From Bacteroidota bacterium (lineage in GTDB: Bacteria > Bacteroidota > Bacteroidia > Chitinophagales > BACL12), in assembly GCA_016706865.1 (NCBI GenBank), contig JADJIS010000001.1, positions 558,001 through 622,000 of the forward strand: a stretch of 64,000 nucleotides of DNA, written 5' to 3'. The notes under the pieces were generated by a model that had not been told where the DNA came from, made no database searches, and worked only from the letters and a program-made list of their open reading frames with translations. Positions 61,230 to 64,000 of this stretch are shown here, one piece after another. A program made the position numbers and the translations under genes. Position 1 is the first letter of the stretch; each line of letters opens with the position of its first letter.

Positions 61230-61799
61230 ATGTATAAGTTAAAATATATTCTCTGCATTACCGCAATAGTTGTATTCTTTTACGGATGCAATGGTAATAA
61301 AGAAGATGCAATGGTGGAAGAAGATGACACTACCATGGTTAAAAGCGGAGGACAAGAATCTGTTGTTGACGATGAATCACAAAAAGATGTTGTTAAAGTT
61401 GCGGTGAGCTCTCCGGATCACACCACTTTGGTTGCTGCATTAAAACATGTTGAATATGTGGATGATCTTTCCAATGCAGGTCCCTTTACTGTATTTGCAC
61501 CAACAAATGCAGCTTTTGATAAATTACCAGAAGGAACACTTGATGATCTATTAAAAGAAGAAAATAAAGCTGTATTGAAAAACATTCTGGAATATCATGT
61601 TGCTGTTGGCGGATATAAAACCGAATACATGCAGGATGGTCAGAATATTGGAATGGCAAATGGTGATAATATCAAAATAAGTATGTTGGGTGATAGAATT
61701 GTGATCAATGAAAAAGTAAATATCATAGCAACAATTCCCGCATCAAATGGAATTATTTATGTTGTGGATGGAGTTTTATTACCACCGGCAAGCAAATAA
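61230..61799 (+). CDS. Fasciclin-domain lipoprotein in the nos operon
   Basis: A 189-residue lipoprotein (lipobox FYGC, Cys20) with an acidic linker and one fasciclin (FAS1) domain: DHTTLVAALKHVEYVDDLSNAGPFTVFAPTN (shortened), FDKLPEGTLDDLL, LEYHVAVGGYKTE and NGIIYVVDGVLLPP. FAS1 domains mediate protein or matrix interactions. It is 34 bases downstream of nosZ and before an 11-bp hairpin. Its presence within a nos operon suggests a chaperone or scaffold role for NosZ or the cytochrome, but this is inference. Confidence 0.93.
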   Translation: MYKLKYILCITAIVVFFYGCNGNKEDAMVEEDDTTMVKSGGQESVVDDESQKDVVKVAVSSPDHTTLVAALKHVEYVDDLSNAGPFTVFAPTNAAFDKLPEGTLDDLLKEENKAVLKNILEYHVAVGGYKTEYMQDGQNIGMANGDNIKISMLGDRIVINEKVNIIATIPASNGIIYVVDGVLLPPASK

Positions 61800-61817
61800 A
61801 TCTGACCAATAATAAAT

Positions 61818-61847
61818 AGTTGGACCGGCCTCTTCACCGGTCCAACT
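61818..61847 (+). terminator. Strong hairpin inside the nos operon
   Basis: AGTTGGACCGG (61818-61828) pairs perfectly with CCGGTCCAACT (61837-61847) around an eight-base loop. No U-tract follows, so it may be a partial terminator, an RNase barrier or an mRNA 3'-end stabiliser that sets the nosZ/fasciclin level above the downstream genes. Confidence 0.6.
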
Positions 61848-61862
61848 TCAAAAATCAGGCAA

Positions 61863-62453
61863 ATGAAAAAAATGTCCACAGCTTCGAGAATCGGAGTATT
61901 AATAGCATCGCTATGTTTTCTGGCAACATTTAAATTTCCATTTTGGGTAATTTATCTAACAGCTCCACAATATCCCGAGGGTCTTACTCTGTATATATGG
62001 TTGCATAAACTTAGCGGCGACCTTGAAATTATAAATGGGTTAAATCACTATATCGGAATGGCTATTATAGATCAAAGCACCTTTCCGGAATTTAAAATAT
62101 TACCATTTGCTATGGGATTTATTTTGCTTACAGGTATATTAACTGCAGTATTGAAAAATTGGAAAATATTTTATGGATGGACAATTTTTTTAGTGTTGTT
62201 TTCCATTTTAGCATTGGTAGATTTTTATAGATGGGAATATGCTTATGGCCATAACCTGGATCCTCATGCTGCTATTCAGGTTCCCGGAATGACCTACCAG
62301 CCACCCTTAATTGGTTATAAACAATTGTTAAATTTTGGCGCATATTCATATCCTCATGGGGGTGGATGGTTTTATATTGCAGGTGTAAGTTTGGCTTGTA
62401 TCATTTTAGGCATTCGCATCTGGCAAATTAAAAAACAAAATCGTAAATTATGA
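61863..62453 (+). CDS. Four-span membrane protein of the nos operon
   Basis: A 196-residue inner-membrane protein with about four transmembrane helices (IGVLIASLCFLATFKFPFWVIY; FAMGFILLTGILTAVL; TIFLVLFSILALVDFYRW; WFYIAGVSLACIILGIRIW). Between helices 3 and 4 lies a loop with GHNLDPHAAIQVPGMTYQPP, rich in His and Pro. I do not recognise a named family; similar proteins are found beside nosL/nosD in Bacteroidota and could help in copper or electron supply. It overlaps nosL by four bases (ATGA), so it is certainly co-translated with it. A second Met three codons in could be the start. Confidence 0.85.
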   Translation: MKKMSTASRIGVLIASLCFLATFKFPFWVIYLTAPQYPEGLTLYIWLHKLSGDLEIINGLNHYIGMAIIDQSTFPEFKILPFAMGFILLTGILTAVLKNWKIFYGWTIFLVLFSILALVDFYRWEYAYGHNLDPHAAIQVPGMTYQPPLIGYKQLLNFGAYSYPHGGGWFYIAGVSLACIILGIRIWQIKKQNRKL

Positions 62454-62881
62454 AATATTCAGGCATATCAACACTAATTGTTTTTTTCACCTTTATTTCC
62501 GCATGCAGTATAAAATCGAAACCTATTACAGAAGGTGTTGATACTTGTGAAAATTGCAAAATGACAGTTATGGAAAAGAAATACGCCGGAGAAATTGTGA
62601 CAAATAAAGGGAGGACTTTTATATTTGATGATCTCCATTGTTTAAACAATTATCTTTCTGTAAATATGTTGGCAAAGGATGAAGTTAAATTTATACTCGT
62701 TTCCGATTATTATCACCCGGATAAATTAATTCCCGCAGATAAAGCATTATTTTTTTATTCAGAAGAGTTACATACCCCCATGAATGGAAAAACAGTAGCT
62801 CTTTCCGATAGTGGTGGCTTGACAAAAATTCAAGGGGAATACAACGGCATGTCACGACTGCTGGTAGAGGTAATTCAATAA
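62450..62881 (+). CDS. nosL: NosL copper chaperone lipoprotein
   Basis: NosL delivers copper for assembly of the NosZ CuZ site. The 143-residue lipoprotein (Cys19 in FTFISACS) shows the copper-binding pattern Cys33-x2-Cys36-x-Met38 in DTCENCKMTVMEKKYAGEI and the later FDDLHCLNNYL and YHPDKLIPADKALFFYSEE segments typical of NosL. It overlaps the upstream membrane-protein gene by four bases, and nosD follows after 22 bases. Confidence 0.94.
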   Translation: MKYSGISTLIVFFTFISACSIKSKPITEGVDTCENCKMTVMEKKYAGEIVTNKGRTFIFDDLHCLNNYLSVNMLAKDEVKFILVSDYYHPDKLIPADKALFFYSEELHTPMNGKTVALSDSGGLTKIQGEYNGMSRLLVEVIQ

Positions 62882-62903
62882 GTCCGCTAAATTATATTGT
62901 AAA

Positions 62904-64000
62904 ATGTTTTCAGGCATATTTAAAATAATATTTATAGGATTCTTCATCAGCATTCTTAGCACTGCTTCTGCAGATACTTTGTATGTAATACAAGGATCCA
63001 AATTATCTTCTATTAAACAGGCTATAACCAAAGCACAGCCATTTGATGTTATTCATATAAACAAAGGAATATATAAAGAAGGAAATATTCAGATCGAAAA
63101 ACCTCTTTCCATTATTGGTGAGATTGATGCGATTTTAGATGGCGAAAATAAGACTGAGATTTTTACTATTGCTTCTGATCATGTAAATATCAAGGGGCTC
63201 ACTCTAAAAAATACAGGTTATTCCAGCATGGACGACAGGGCAGCCATAAAATTATTATCTGCAAGTTTTTGTGTTATAGATGGAAATACAATTGAAAACA
63301 CTTGTTTTGGAATATATCTCTTACAGGTTTCAAACTGCGTTATCAAAAACAATAAACTCAAAGCAAGTGCAGTGCAGGAGCTCCGGTCAGGAAATGGCAT
63401 TCATGTGTGGAAAAGCGATAGTTTAACAATAAAAAATAACACCATCGAACATTATAGGGATGGAATATATTTTGAATTTGTTACACATGCCGGAGTGTAT
63501 GATAATATCAGCACAAAGAATCTGCGTTACGGAATTCATTTTATGTTTTCCAACAACGATGAATATACCGGAAATACTTTCACTCAAAATGGATCGGGTG
63601 TGGCAGTAATGTTTTCAAAGAATGTAACGATCAAAAATAATATTTTCAGTTATAGTGAGGGAGGTGCAGCATATGGGGTTTTATTTAAAGAAATAACCGA
63701 TGCGCAGATTGAAAATAATATTTTTAGCAACAATACTGTAGCTTTATATATGGAAGGATCAAACAGATTGGTGATAAAAAACAATCTTCTTCAAGCGAAT
63801 GGCCGGGCATGCAGCATGCAAGCGAATTGTTATGATGTACAAATGACACAAAATAATTTTATAGGAAACACCTTTGATATAGCCACAAACGGTACTTTAA
63901 GTATGAACGACCTGAATGGCAATTATTGGGACAAATATGAAGGCTATGATCTTGATAAAAATGGCATTGGTGATGTTCCATACACTCCCGTAAGTTTATA
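62904..64000 (+). CDS. nosD: NosD, periplasmic copper-site assembly protein, 3' end outside window
   Basis: The frame from the ATG at 62904 is open to the end of the window, giving at least 365 residues. A signal peptide (IIFIGFFISILSTASA) is followed by the parallel beta-helix of NosD/CASH type with repeated IENN, IKNN and NIF motifs (IDGNTIENTCFGIYL; LTIKNNTIEHYRDGIYF; VTIKNNIFSYSEGG). The visible end GNYWDKYEGYDLDKNGIGD is the family signature near the C-terminus. NosD acts with the NosFY transporter in CuZ maturation; nosF and nosY are expected just beyond the window. Confidence 0.95.
   Translation, partial: MFSGIFKIIFIGFFISILSTASADTLYVIQGSKLSSIKQAITKAQPFDVIHINKGIYKEGNIQIEKPLSIIGEIDAILDGENKTEIFTIASDHVNIKGLTLKNTGYSSMDDRAAIKLLSASFCVIDGNTIENTCFGIYLLQVSNCVIKNNKLKASAVQELRSGNGIHVWKSDSLTIKNNTIEHYRDGIYFEFVTHAGVYDNISTKNLRYGIHFMFSNNDEYTGNTFTQNGSGVAVMFSKNVTIKNNIFSYSEGGAAYGVLFKEITDAQIENNIFSNNTVALYMEGSNRLVIKNNLLQANGRACSMQANCYDVQMTQNNFIGNTFDIATNGTLSMNDLNGNYWDKYEGYDLDKNGIGDVPYTPVSL

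Noticed and set aside
1..64000. tRNA or rRNA genes
   Set aside because: No spacer shows a cloverleaf with a CCA-end acceptor or a conserved rRNA segment; the larger spacers consist of repeats.

Overview
The window is AT-rich DNA from a member of the Bacteroidota, most likely an environmental Chitinophagia/Saprospiria-type bacterium; genus and species cannot be assigned from sequence alone. The evidence is the abundance of type IX secretion (T9SS) C-terminal sorting domains (type A on four proteins, type B on one), a PorV/PorQ-family outer-membrane protein, Bacteroidota-type promoters (TTTG-N19-TAnnTTTG), a Sec-exported clade II nitrous oxide reductase, and the hpt / adk / obgE neighbourhood. 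No rRNA, tRNA, CRISPR array, prophage or transposase gene was seen.

Layout. 1-8.6 kb: end of a SAM methyltransferase, then a same-strand (minus) run holding an S8 subtilase, an unknown protein, a TPR sensor kinase, a NarL-type response regulator, a T9SS surface protein and a papain-like protease. 8.8-16.1 kb: a plus-strand cluster of three B12-binding radical SAM proteins with a glycosyltransferase, a methyltransferase and a GSx10DxD nucleotidyltransferase; five of the six genes touch or overlap. This looks like an undescribed biosynthetic or modification pathway. 16.1-19.5 kb: a T9SS type B surface protein and a RidA-family protein with a lipoprotein signal. 19.6-21.7 kb: a non-coding tandem array of 167- and 215/216-bp units. 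21.8-26.2 kb: DUF4142 lipoprotein, small unknown proteins, a MORN-like protein, an EamA transporter.

26.2-34.6 kb: core genes obgE, adk and hpt (minus strand), with hpt separated from adk by a 3.5-kb segment that carries an orphan MNT-like protein, a PQQ-type sugar dehydrogenase, two small exported proteins and several short-word repeat tracts; then a GH73/LysM peptidoglycan hydrolase and an O-methyltransferase. 34.7-44.4 kb: surface proteins, a PorV/PorQ-lipoprotein pair and a LytTR regulator/propeller sensor kinase pair. 44.5-52.2 kb: a 2542-residue T9SS adhesin-like protein with PKD domains and C-terminal 110-residue repeats.

52.4-58.5 kb: a lipoprotein resembling truncated hemoglobin, saccharopine dehydrogenase family, TerC, galE, a four-helix-bundle gene bracketed by inverted repeats of the same family as the 20-kb array, and rmlA. 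58.6-64 kb: a nitrous-oxide-reduction operon behind a Crp/Fnr-like palindrome: cytochrome c lipoprotein, nosZ, fasciclin lipoprotein, membrane protein, nosL, and the 5' part of nosD running off the end of the window.

The intergenic space is unusual throughout: it is rich in several families of degenerate short-word repeats and inverted-repeat-bounded elements, which are described individually.
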